From Hyalella azteca (taxonomy: Eukaryota; Arthropoda; Malacostraca; Amphipoda; Hyalellidae): 64,000 nucleotides of DNA. Every line of letters starts with the position of its first letter. Positions within the stretch are counted from its first letter, which is position 1. The position numbers and the translations under genes were made by a program. This document shows positions 22,861-35,092 of this stretch, piece by piece. The notes under the pieces are model-generated. The model saw only the letters and a program-made list of their open reading frames with translations, made no database searches and had not been told where the DNA came from. Where the stretch lies: assembly GCF_000764305.2 (NCBI RefSeq), contig NW_025937992.1, forward strand, positions 468,358 to 532,357, given 5' to 3'.

Positions 22861-23300
22861 ATTGCCTTTCCACAAATTCGATTTTTACGCCCTGCGTAAT
22901 AGGTCCACTTACGTTCCGTTTTGGTTTAATCACGACTATTCCCTGAAATCACGGCGGGGTTGCGTGCTTTTGCGTGAGATTACGGGCAGTTACGAAGGTG
23001 AGATGCTGTACTGGCCTCGGAGTTGGACGGTTACTGGTGTCTCAGGCTCAGCTCTATGGCAGACACGGCGATCGGGGATCACGGCGGAATAATACGACGG
23101 GGTGGAGACACTGGCGAGCCATACGGTCCGGAAAATTATAGTTATAGGTATATAGTTATAGTTATAAACAATAATAGTGATAATAGTAGAAGTAATAATA
23201 TTGATAATAATTATAATTAGAATGGTAATAATAATATTAATAACAATTATAACTATACTTATAATACCAATAATAATATTATTACTAATATTAATCAATT
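22861..23300. other. GC-richer island followed by ATT/TATAG low-complexity tract
   Basis: The stretch 22880-23130 is GC-richer than its surroundings and open in several frames on both strands, so frame choice is arbitrary. It passes directly into tatagttatag and aataataat repeats (23133-23295). No domain was recognised. Confidence 0.35.
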
Positions 23301-24964
23301 AGGTGCTTAAGATTGAATCGCATTCAAACTGTACAAAATATTACCGCCGGTCGATGGCATGAAGTTACAATAAAGACTGGACAATATTGGTACAGAACAA
23401 CTCAACGTACTGAACATTACAGAAAAAATGATCATCATTGAAGATGAAATTTGTTATTGCTCTAAAGCGAAAAACTTATAAATACACCCAAATTCAATCA
23501 AATGACAGACATTTTCGAATATTAAGTGACTGACGCTTCGAAAGTCTTACTTACTGAGAATTTCAATTAATTTTCGTGCAGTTACTAGAATGACCAATAA
23601 ACTTAAGTGGTCATTCTCCGACTCCATGTATAGTTTGCTAACGCAGTTTTACACGGCATAGAATTCCTTGCTGTTAAATAGGATTCTCTTAAATGGCGAT
23701 CAGTTGACGGAGATTCGAGAATTTATATGTTTTCTTTCGATTCATATGATGGCGAACTAACATTATTCAAAATGATTTTTAGCAAAATTTTCCATACAGA
23801 GAACCCTTGCAATGTAGGTTTTCTCGTCTAGCTGCTGCAATGGCCGTAAACCCAAATCCCTCGAAGGCAATAAATAAATGATCAGAATTCTTTAAAACAC
23901 ATGAGACAGCATTCCTTTGAAAAAACATTTGACTATCAAGTACAAACTTTATAAATTAATGTCACTATATTTGTGTGCTAATAGCTTCCTAAAAATGAGT
24001 TTACAAATTAGCGACGATTGAACGAGTTAAAATTCTTCCCTGTGAATAAAAAATCTTTGGCTCACAGTGGCTTATATACTTTGTCTGTTGCGTAATTTGC
24101 CTTTGTTCTTCCATTGACGTGACTCCAAACTTTTGTACTCTTACACCAACCTCCGTCTCTTCAGAGGTTACTGAATGATGAGATAATGACGTATGATAAC
24201 AAAAAATTTCCAGAATGAATGTCAATTCATACATAGGTGAAAACATATCAAATTCTATAATTCTCCAAACTGAGTCAACAAAGGTTATATGTCATGTTAT
24301 AATTTTATCATTTATCAATTCATCTCTTTATTTTGAGTGTAAAGGTATATAGGATGAATTGAGCAAATGACATACAATTTTGGATCAATAATATAAGTTG
24401 GATCAACAATTGGGATCGAGTGAAACCTTACAAGCTCGGTCGTCGCGCTCAGATAGCTTCCATCATCGATCAAGTTATCTCAAGTTGTCTGCATAATGAA
24501 ATGCTTAAACCTGAAGCTCTCCCTCATCAATAATTAAAGGGTTATTTATTACTCTTCATATCGAAAAAGAATTAATTTAATTTATGATGCAGTTTTCTTT
24601 AATATAAAACATTAGAACGACCACTCATCTGTGACGTTACGATCCCATCGCAATAAAAATTCACTAAAATCATACAAATTCTATTCGGACATTCTGAATT
24701 TTTCATCAAAATTTTGCATACCATTTAGGCCAGTCCGGTGGAGATGCCATAGAAAAAATCTCGCTGATTGCGGGAAGCCGCAATCAGAATAAAAAGCGGA
24801 ACTCGATTTCCGAGAGGCCCTCATCCACTTTTGTTTAATGTTTCCACCCATGCAACGAGGGGAAAATGTCAGCGAGGTCTGATCTGTAGAGGGCGGCATT
24901 GGCAACAAATTGCGCGGCGTCGCAACTTTTATCAGAGTTTTTACTAGGCTGCGGGCGATCCGTG
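23301..24964. other. Non-coding stretch
   Basis: AT-rich with a mildly GC-richer part at 24720-24960. Overlapping minus-strand open frames there have no recognisable domain. Confidence 0.35.
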
Positions 24965-25053
24965 GACAAAATATCAATAATCATACATTGATATTCAAAA
25001 TTGATACATTGATACATTGATACATACATTGATATTGACAAAATATCAATAAT
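24965..25053. repeat. Short repeat cluster of gatacatt/gatattca units
   Basis: The 17 bases gacaaaatatcaataat open and close the cluster (24965-24981 and 25037-25053). Between them lie several attgatacattgata copies. Confidence 0.8.
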
Positions 25054-28000
25054 TTGTACATTGCATGGTCATAGTGGGAACGACTGTTTTATTTTACATC
25101 ATAAATATTAAGCCATAGCATGGCTGACCTGATGAAGAAATAAAATCATCTAATCTATATCTGTTGAATTAGACTAAGTTGGGAACCAAAATTGGCGTTC
25201 AATGTGTGAAATGAGATGAATTCGCATTTACAGGCGTCTGAAATATTTAGGGTTTGTAACCTCACCGTAAACTAAGTTTCTATGAATTTAATATGGTCTA
25301 GCTTTAATTTTATCTAAGAAAATTATTCTAATTGTATTTTATTTATTCAGATTTCGGTTAATTTCTTTTAATTAACATAACAGTTTCTAGTTGAACGGAG
25401 TTTTATACAAATGAAATAGATTCATAATATTTAAGCAGCTATACAATATTTGGATTCATAACACGTCACCAACTCTTTCTTCGACACATTTTTGTAAAGA
25501 TTTTAACAACCGAAACTCCGTATTTAAAATTTAATTGAGCAGCGTTTTAGCAGGTGATGTGCAATGCAATCACCTACCGTGATAATGAAGTGATAGTTTG
25601 AACCTGTGCTCCCGTGTTGTAAACGCTTTTACTTATTAGAGAATTCATTCAACGGGTTAAGGTTAAACTCCTCGGGAAGCTGCGCTAGGACGAAAAATCT
25701 CTACGGATATTGACCCTATTGCTCACAAAATTGTTAACAGATTGTGGTCCTACCGGCAAGATTCTTTTGACGCTTACTGTAAGGAAATAATGGCTGGACT
25801 GTATTAATGAAGTATTTGAATACTCCTCTAAAAGTGTCACAGCAAAGCTATTTTAAGACACCCAACAATGAATGAAAAATAGAATATTTCACAGTATTGA
25901 AATATTTGGTGATATATTTCTCTGCTTTAAATGAAGCTTCATTGAAATTGAAAGCTATAGAAAATATTACTGGAGTCATAGAAACAAAAATTTGGGAAGC
26001 ATAGACGTTAGAGAATCCAATACGAAATTGAATACTTGTATTATTTCACATGAGAAAGTTAAAATAACTAATTCATTCTATAAACTCTCAAGATCAAAAG
26101 CATTTCAATCCCATGTGTGTTTCTCGCTCAGGTTTTTTTTTTTGATGAGGTCAATTTTCGGGCAGAAAGTGATTGCAATTTTATAAAAGTACGCAACAAG
26201 GTTCACTTGACTTTATTATCAAATGTGAGAAGAGTTGTAATGATCATTTATTACTGTCAATGTATTAATTTAAAAATATTTCATTTATTATTTAAAGCTG
26301 CACTGTCCATCCATCTGTCACGTTAAAAATATTTGCTCAACCACTTCAATTATGATTGAAATTCAGTGTAGTTAAGTTGAATAAAAAAACAAGATCTGAA
26401 ACAGTCTCTGAAAACTTATTGATATAAATTAATTACTGGGATAGTAAATTGGAGAGTAAAGTTTGAAACCTTACGGAAAATCATTAAGAGAAGGATGGAT
26501 CATTCATTATTCATAACAACGGTTGCATGATATTATGATAAAATGTTTCCTAAATCGTATCCTATTCTCGACCCAGTAATCATCAAGAAGATAGTGTCCG
26601 ATAACGAATGAAATCTGTCTTGTAATCCCGTCTATTTGAGTCTAACCTTTGAAGTCCCAGAATTGCATGCATGCCATCACAAGCGGCGGTCGAAGTTCAT
26701 ATATATATACTGCACCAGCCTGATGATTACAGGATTGGGGTCACCATGCTGTGGATAAATCCGTCATATAGCCGACCACGATATTGGTAAATGCAACCAA
26801 TGTCAGACCGAGAGATTAAAAAATAAAACACATGCAAAATTTGTTAGCAAATAATGATAAAATATCTATCAGCTCTGCATATAAAAACAATCGAATATAT
26901 AATATATAAATTCGCATATAATACAATCCAGGGAGTCTACCCAGAGGGTCCACCCTGGGAGTCTACCTACCGTGAGGTGTGATCAAAATGTATAACTTCC
27001 AATCCATTTATCCGTTTAAATTAAAACTGGGGAGTAAGTTTATTGCCATTATAAAGCTACTTCAAATTTAGTCTCAAAACAACTGGCTTGCTTCATGAGA
27101 AATACGTTCCTTTCAATCTATTTATCAACAATTAATAATTTTGCTTGAAATTATAAAAAATTATTATCACTAAAAAATTATGATGAATTATTACTATAGT
27201 CTAATAAATTATTGATATTTTCAAATTTTCGGTGTTAAACGACAATTTTTCGTCCCACAGCATCAGCAGACTTCAGAAAGTCACATTTTGAGGCGTCAAT
27301 TTTCTGCCAACAAGACAGTCATCGAGCCAAGAGGATTTTTCTCCAGCCGTCGATCGCGTTCAAAAGCTTAGGAGTCGGGCGCCGTTCTTCAAGATCTTGA
27401 CGTTGACACATCTTTCCCCGAATTGCATTGACAGAATTCAGGTGTTGGATGAAAATTCGACCAGGCCTCAGACGTGATTTCCCCAGAGATGAGGTATCGT
27501 CTCAGATGTCGACGACAACAGCGTACACGACCTCTTCTAATGCAATGTTACTGTCATGCCGGCGCCGGAACAGCTTGAAAATTACTTCTAAGGCGTAACT
27601 TCGCACGAATTCAATTTGAATTTAGAGATCATGGAAGAGAAGGTCAAGGTATTCGGTGTTTTTACACCAGCATTAACGCAAACTGAATGATCCCGCTTCA
27701 CTAACGAACTGTGGCGGCTCATAACAGAATAAATAACACTTCAAGTTTACACTCATATATACTGATGCAAAAGCTCATGTCCCAATACCGAAGCTTAAAG
27801 CTGTTTGTTAGTTAGATTGTGTTTATTACACGCGAACAGTATTTGAAGTGAACAGTATTCCTCGTAAACCTAATTACGTTTCATCGGCAGCGTCAAATAA
27901 AAGTTCAGATGCTTAACAATATGACATGCAACCAACTGCACAATTAAATTTAAAAATCTCTCTTTATTAAAACAGGTCAGTCTTTACTTATACAACTAAA

Positions 28001-29850
28001 TTGCTCTTGTGTAAAGAATTAATTCAAATATTACAGAGGAAGATGCTGATGGCGTGGTCGCGCCATGAGCTTGTCGTGGTCGATGGCGCGCAATATCTGC
28101 CACGAGATAAATAGAAGACTCACATCAATGCGTGCACTCCACTTATCGGCTTCCTTTTATGGCTTACGGAAATTTTTACGGAGAGTCTCTCCAGATAGCG
28201 AGGGAAAAGCCTGGCCAGCAAGGGAAAAGAGGGCTGGTGATGAAGCAAATTTGCTGCTGGAAAGGAAATTGCATGAAATTACGGGCCGTTATAGCTGCGG
28301 AAATTGAAATTCCCGGAAATTTTCAATTTGGGGAATCGCAAGTCAAACTGTGATAGTGAAACCGAAAAATGTATAAAGAATTTTTCAGGGATGTAGTTAC
28401 AAATTTTGCCGTGGTAACTTAAGAAATTATGTTCAAAATGAGCTATTTCCAATCGTTGAACTACTTGAACTGTGGATGAACTATAAATTGCAGAAATGAA
28501 TGTTTGATTTAATAATTTAAACCCACAATGCCCATTAAAATAAAATAATTTTATTTGAATTTGTGCAAAATCTTCAAAATTGGTTCAAATAATAATATTT
28601 TTGAACTAATTTCAGAATCCAACGCACCTTGCATCATAATTTTTCCTGGATTTTGATAAGTATGTTCGCGACGTTGCCACCTCATTCAATATTTATGTGT
28701 GTTTTGGGTGAAACATTTGCAATGACTCAGCCAATATCGAGCTGTTTTCTATTGTTTTAAATTATCCGTAATTTTTAGCATGCTAATTCTGTTGGTGTTG
28801 TTGGGTGGCGACACAACGAGGAAAAAATCTTGAAGAGCATATGATTATTATTTATTTCGATGACTCAGAAATTGATATTATTCATTATAACATTACATAT
28901 CAAAATGTTATTCAATGAAGTTTATTCAACTTTACTTAATTATAAAACAACGAAGTTATGGTTGAATTCCGTTTTGGAATTTATATGTACTCTCTTTCAG
29001 ATATAACTATACGGTATTTTGTGGCCAGCGTTCAAATAAGACCGTGCTGTGATCTATACAGGAAAAACCACCGAGTTCTCTTTGCGTGCAGGCTTCCGTT
29101 CTGTCCATGTAGAGAATTTTATGGCTTAGTGAGATTCATCAGTTTTCGAATATTCAAACTCATTCAGTGATATTGAAAGCGGAAATTCGTTAAACGCCAG
29201 TTATCGCTATATTATTAATTTATTGACAACAATAATGGTAGCTCATAACTCACACCAGTGAACATTTTATTTTGAGCATTAATGTCGACATTTTTTGTTC
29301 CGAAAATACAGTGAGTAATTTTTTAATCTCTGATGAGGCCTTCATAATCGATTAATCCTTTCAAATGCCCTGCCCTGATATGTAAAATGAACATCAATCC
29401 CGAAAGATATCAGTATTTACTTATATTCGTTCAGCACACAAAGCGGTATCGTTGCTGCCGCCCCCTTTTAAGCATTCGTTAGAGAAATCATTTACAATAG
29501 TAAAAATGTCGCAGCAATAAAAAACAACCTAAAATCGTATATATGTGAAGCACGCATGGGAAAATGTAACACAATTATGAAATGAAAATAACCCTTGTTT
29601 CAAGACATTCGTGTGAAAAATTACACCTTAAAATCTGTCATTTGCTACTTCTTCTTCATTAGCTAACTATTTCAGTGTTCAATTTGCGACCCTGTTCTCT
29701 CGTTTGTGTCCACGAAATGATTTAAGTCCAACATGAGGCTATAAAATTAAACAGTAAGAGTCAATCCAAAAATTGAATACATGGCCGAAGATTACTACGA
29801 TGTAATTACACACAAGTTGAAGAAATCTCAAATCATATATATTGTAATCA
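25054..29850. other. Non-coding stretch
   Basis: No supported gene. A small direct repeat around gggagtctacc lies at 26930-26972. The stretch 27270-27600 has nearly balanced base composition but stops in all frames, so it may be old coding or untranslated sequence. Confidence 0.35.
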
Positions 29851-30220
29851 TGCAAGGGCACTATTTCCGAGTAATTAGAAGTTGAACATTTCTATTAAAT
29901 TTCACTCGTGAAGTGAGCAATATATTAGTTAACGGGACTAATTCATGTGGTTAGTTTATAGTCCCTTTAATTCAACAATAAAAAAACATCTGATAATAAC
30001 AGTTACTACAGTCAGGCGACCAATTCTCTAATAAATCCAACTTTAGCAGGCGAGTCCCACCGAATCCCCTAGTCCTAAAACCTGTAATAATAATTTTTAA
30101 AGTAATATCGATGACTTATGAGTACGTCTCCAAGTTTCTCACATAACTAATAGTTCAAACAATTATTTCACAACCATTTCATTCTTCAAAGTAAATGTAC
30201 GAAAGCTTCAATAACTTACA
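29851..30220 (+). repeat. Dispersed direct repeat, copy 1 (LTR-like ends)
   Basis: About 370 bases that recur in the same orientation at 31910-32278 with moderate divergence. Shared phrases include ggcactatttccgagtaatt, ctttaattcaacaataaaaa, agttactacagtcaggcg and caggcgagtccc. The copy begins TG and ends CA. I see no target-site duplication and no primer-binding site after it. Confidence 0.85.
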
Positions 30221-31273
30221 TTGTCTACCTGACCTGACCTGTAAATGCCAGACATTGTTTTCTTTCATGTCAAACGCATAAACTCTGGCTATTTCTATGA
30301 TGTTCATTATGAAGATATTCCCCGGTATGAGCTGATGAAGCCATTATGCTCTCACTTCCAGGCTTTATCTCGCCGTCTTTTACGACTCGTGCTTAATTTA
30401 ATTACTGCGGTTAACTACGTCGTTGAGTCGAAGAGGCGGCCGCCGTTAAGAAATTACGTCTCGGAGTCCGAATATCACAAAAATGCGTGGTTTAAGTTTT
30501 CGAAATTTCTAGTTTTCCAGTGCAAAGTAAATTGCGTACTGGAAAATTACCCTATACTGTCAATCTGGATTTAGGAAAGCTGACGAAGAAGTCAAACTCG
30601 GCAATGGCCTGACTTGAAGGTTGGTCCTCAGTGTAATAATTTTATTTTATACGTTCGATACAATTGAAATGGTTTTTGCAACGAAAAATAAAAATATCAC
30701 AATGTGTTGCTATGAAGTATTGTAAAAAACCATCGACTCTTCTTGCATAAAATTGATCTGTTTCACGGATGAATGGCTCCAAATAAAAATAAATTTGTCA
30801 CATGAGCAAGAAATTCTATTTCTTATAAAGAATTATGATACTTTTTGGATATCATATTACGGAGTAAATTACTGGAAATTTCGAGTTCTAGAGATGAAGA
30901 GTTTTTCTCGAGATTAGCACACTCGGAAATACACGTGTTTTAGTGGATGAAGAAGTACTCTTTTGCAGTAGCTGCTATGCTACCTACAGAAAGTTTCTTC
31001 TCGTATTTCACTCCACTCATAAATGGATATTATATTATTATTTATATATGTTATTAATATAATATACGTATTTTATATTAGAATATCACTGTCTCATGTA
31101 TATTACTCCACTTATTTCTGAAGACTTAAGTGAGCGACAGCGTCATAGCGTCGTTTTTTATGGTAGGTGCATTATTGTACACGTAGTTACGACCGAAAAA
31201 TTAAATATGAAGTTATTATTTTCCTTATTCGTTGCCAAAAAACTAGAAATTATTGATAATTTAATTTTTCCAG
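30221..31273. other. Stretch between the two direct repeats, no clear coding
   Basis: If the repeats were LTRs this would be internal sequence, but no gag, protease or polymerase motif is visible. The 109-codon plus frame at 30245-30574 has no recognisable domain. Confidence 0.35.
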
Positions 31274-31411
31274 CACTCTGTTCGAGCTCCAAGACATATG
31301 GGGCAAGGAATGCATTGCGTCCCAGAACTTCAAGCTCATTGTGCTCCATCCGGAAAGTCTAAAGACGTTCTTCGCATTCTCTACAGGACAGATTTCGCTT
31401 GGAAAATTAAG
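31274..31411 (+). CDS. Candidate orphan exon, product unrecognised
   Basis: A 138-nt segment lies between a pyrimidine-rich acceptor (atttttccag at 31264-31273) and a plausible donor (AAG|gtcaac at 31411/31412). It is open in one frame for 45 full codons, entering with one base and leaving with two, so its length is a multiple of three. The peptide looks protein-like: it starts TLFELQDIWGKECIASQNFK and ends FSTGQISLGKL, with codons that are GC-richer than the surrounding DNA. A competing frame is open only to a TAA at 31360. I recognise no family and see no partner exons, so this may also be chance. Confidence 0.3.
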
Positions 31412-31909
31412 GTCAACTTGACGCTGAGAGAGGAAACTTTTCTGTGAGGAAAACCCTTGAAAGAACTTAAAACCTTAATTAAGGAAATTCTTGATAAAAA
31501 AATGTGAATTACTGAATGCTTGCTTGACAATGAAGCGTAATAAGCTGGCTAGAGGTTTAGATATAAGTTTAACAATTCACGTACTAACCATTAGTGAAAC
31601 ATTTACGTCTCCTTCAATTAAAATAATCTAATTTGAAAATAATATCTCACCCTCGAATGTGAAATAACGTCAGACTTTTGCTTTACATGAGTGATTGATT
31701 CTATCTGTCAAAATGTCTAAATTGATATCATGAAAAACACTCAAATTATTAACCCGATCATTTTGGTCACCGGCTTTTCAAATGAGTTCATTTTATTGAC
31801 TGCAAAAATATCTTTTAATTCTCCTAATCGCTTCTTGGCCTTTCGTCATTATTGAACCAAATTAATTGCTCAATATGATGAATTGACATGAAGATTTTTT
31901 TATGAATCA
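31412..31909. other. Non-coding stretch
   Basis: AT-rich with nothing recognised. Confidence 0.35.
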
Positions 31910-32278
31910 TGGGCACTATTTCCGAGTAATTTGAAGTCGAACATTTCCATTAAATTCCACGCGTGAACTGAACAAGCCACTAGCTAACAAGACTAATTTA
32001 TGTTCTTAGTTTATAGGCCCTTTAATTCAACAATAAAAAAAAATTCAGCTAATATCAGTTACTACAGTCAGGCGCCAAAATTTCTAATAAATCCAATTTG
32101 AGCAGGCGAGTCCCGTCGAGTCCCCTAGTTATAAAACCGATAATAAAAGTGTTTTGCAAACTATCTATTATATATGAGCATGTCTCCAAGACCCTCGCAT
32201 AACTAATAGTGCAAACAATTATTGGACATCCATTTTAATCTTCCAAGTAAATATATAAAAGCTTCAATTATACTTACA
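31910..32278 (+). repeat. Dispersed direct repeat, copy 2 (LTR-like ends)
   Basis: The second copy of the repeat at 29851-30220, lying 2.06 kb downstream. It starts TGGGCAC and ends CTTACA. The five bases before it (aatca) and after it (aatga) agree at four of five, which is weak evidence for a target-site duplication. Copy 1 is also preceded by aatca. Confidence 0.85.
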
Positions 32279-34649
32279 AATGACAACCGATACAACCGTG
32301 TGTACTGTTTGCAAAAAACACTTCGCCCGCGCCTGACGCCAATCAGCCCTGGGGCGACAGTTAACGGAACAAGATGGAGGGCAATTCTCTGGTAGATGAA
32401 TACGCTTTATTTGAATCAAGAAGAAACAGTTATCGTACGAAAGTACGGGCATAGCCAACAACAACAGGGAGATGGCACCGAGCCGAGAGCAGCATCAGGA
32501 TCGCCGCCAGATCGACCGTGAGGCGTCTTTAGATAGCGGTGATTCCATAAAATATTCTGTTTCTTTATATGTCACTTTTTCCATTATTTTTAGACTTCGG
32601 ATATTATAGTAATGAGTGACGGTTGAGGGATATGGGCTACTAAAGCCGTCGTTCATCTTGATACAACGGCCGCTAGACAGCATAAATTAATTATAGTAAC
32701 ATATAAGGGGTGGATGTTTATCCCTTAAATCAATCTTCGTGTTTCCATGTCTTTGGTCACAGTTTGTGCGTTCCTGTTACGGAGTTGTTCATGACGATGA
32801 ATGTTGATAGCAAAAGAAGCGGTTCTATTATAAACCAAAGAAGCGGTTCAAAAACGAAAGAAGCGGTTCTATTATAAACTGAACAATTCTTCAGGAAAAT
32901 TTGATAATTCATTAGGGCCGCGTAAACTCAACTTAATTTAATGATCTAGTTGATACACTTAGAGTGCCGAAGAATCGCAAGTAAAGTGATAAAGTGCATT
33001 TCAACTAGGGACAAAATATTCAAATTTTATGCATGCATCTTTCTTCTACTATTGACCAACGACCTGATTTTCATGGTGTAGCTTGCGGAAATTTAATGAA
33101 GTAAGTTAACAACAAAATATGATCTCTGTGAGTTTTATCAGCAACAACCGAAGGATGCCAGCCGCCGCCTAGCCAAGACCTTAACTCGCAGGGATCGATT
33201 GGGAGATCAAAGGCGCCAGGCTAGGGGGCCGTAGCCTTTGCCTTGGTAGGGTTATTCTTGTGAGACCTGAGATTGCCAGATAACCCTGAATAGTTGCGAG
33301 GATATTGCTAAGTTATAACATTAGCGCAAAAAGTAACTTTTTTGCCAAGCAAGACTAGTCTAATAGAGTGAGGATATTACAATGTAACATAAGTATTATA
33401 GTGTGAATAAATTACAGCGTAACTTAAGTATATTTCGGTGAGAATACTTTCAAGCAACATAAAAGTACTGAAGAATGGGTGCCACAAGACAGACATAAGT
33501 GTAGTAAAGTATAAATGCAAACAGACAATATTATTGTTGTGCAGAATAGGAAGGACCAATATTAAATAAATAGAATTTGCACCTCGAGCACTAACTTAAC
33601 TAGATTGGTTCATCTACGCTCGTAGCTGAACTTATATAAAAAGATATTGCTTGTGCAAATAGTAAATATACTATTAATATTTAGCAATGACCAAGTGTAT
33701 ACACATGGAGTATCAGAAAGAAAGAATGAATGATTAGTTTGTTATTTTAAACAACATTAATATAAGAAAAATTCCTTACTAATTACATGCACAGTGATTG
33801 TTAGTATTCTCGGTTTCGTTGAAGGCAAATCGTCATCTGATATTGTAGTACGAGAGAGGGGCTATTTTTCAAACTAATTTTTCCTCAAAAATTATTTTAT
33901 GAATGGACTAAGAAATTCGGTTTGAGTTAACAAAGATAAGAGGACTAGGAGTCTCATCGTAGCACATGTCCGCTGTCCAATGCTAGAAGTATTGGTTGGC
34001 CAAGGTTGGCCAAAGCCCGGCCTCTGATAACTCCCCGTCTTGCTTAAATTGTGATTGCAAAGATTTCTTCGCAAGTAAGTTGACTTTTGGTCCGACGAGG
34101 AGCTTGTTTGAACAAGACTTTCTTGTCCAAAGTAGATTTCCGAAGCGGAATCGTGAAAGTTTTCTCCGATAATAAATTTGTTCTATAATTTAAAAAAAAG
34201 TTCTGATTGAACGGACGTATCCATAATTATTGTTTAAGTGACTAAATGAGGCTACTTATGAAAAAAATATCAGCTCCATTAAAGATCCAAGAATCAAACT
34301 TCATAATTCTCTTTCGAGAAAATTTTCCGAACAGTAGCAAAATGTTATGACTTTGTCGCTCTAATTTTTCAATGTTACTTAAAATAGGAACTTAATTTCT
34401 TAAAAGAAGAAGATTTTTTGATAAATTTTCATATCATAGCAAATCAAAACACCTGCTTAACAGACTTTTATCCAATATTTTTATTATCAAATTCTTTAGT
34501 TTCAAGTAGCAAATAAAGATATTAATTAGGCTGAGGAAGCAAACAAATATCCATAGAAGGTCCTGCAGGTCAAATATTTGCTCACGAGAGACACAAATAT
34601 TAATTAGAAAGCTAATTAGTAACCGAAGCTTTATTATGGTAAAGTTTGG
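32279..34649. other. Non-coding stretch
   Basis: A GC-richer patch at 32300-32520 and another at 33140-33260 hold only short open frames. Three copies of aaagaagcggttc lie at 32812-32874. No gene could be supported. Confidence 0.35.
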
Positions 34650-34933
34650 CAATAAACACTCTATGGAGACGCATGAAATGTTTCTAACACTCTACGGAGA
34701 TGCAATAAACAGTCTATGGAGATGCAATAAATACTGTATGGAGATGCAATAAATACTCTATGGAGACGCAATAAACACTGTATGGAAATGCAATAAACAC
34801 TGTATGGAAATGCAATAAACTCTGTATTGAAATGCAATAAACACTCTATGGAAATGCAATAAACACTCTATGCAAATGCAATAAACACTCTATGGAAATG
34901 CAATAAACACTCTATGGAAATGCAATAAACACT
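34650..34933. repeat. Satellite A, 22-bp unit, array 1
   Basis: About 13 copies of a unit reading ctctatggaaatgc plus aataaaca. Every unit therefore contains AATAAA. The left copies (gagacgc, gagatgc) are more diverged than the right ones. The array passes directly into satellite B. The same unit forms a second array at 37316-37503. Confidence 0.95.
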
Positions 34934-35092
34934 AACTCAGTACAAGATTCACTAGATAAGATTCAGTCTACAAGGTTCAGTTGACGATATTCGGTAGACT
35001 TGACTCAGTACAAGATTCACTAGATAAGATTCAGTCTACAAGGATCAGTTGATTCACTTCAGTTGAAGATATTCAGTAGTCTTAACTCAGTA
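34933..35092. repeat. Satellite B, short array
   Basis: About two copies of a unit containing ctagataagattcagtctac, ttcagttgacgatattcg and agacttgactcagtac. The 97 bases at 34933-35029 are identical to 45454-45550. Confidence 0.92.
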
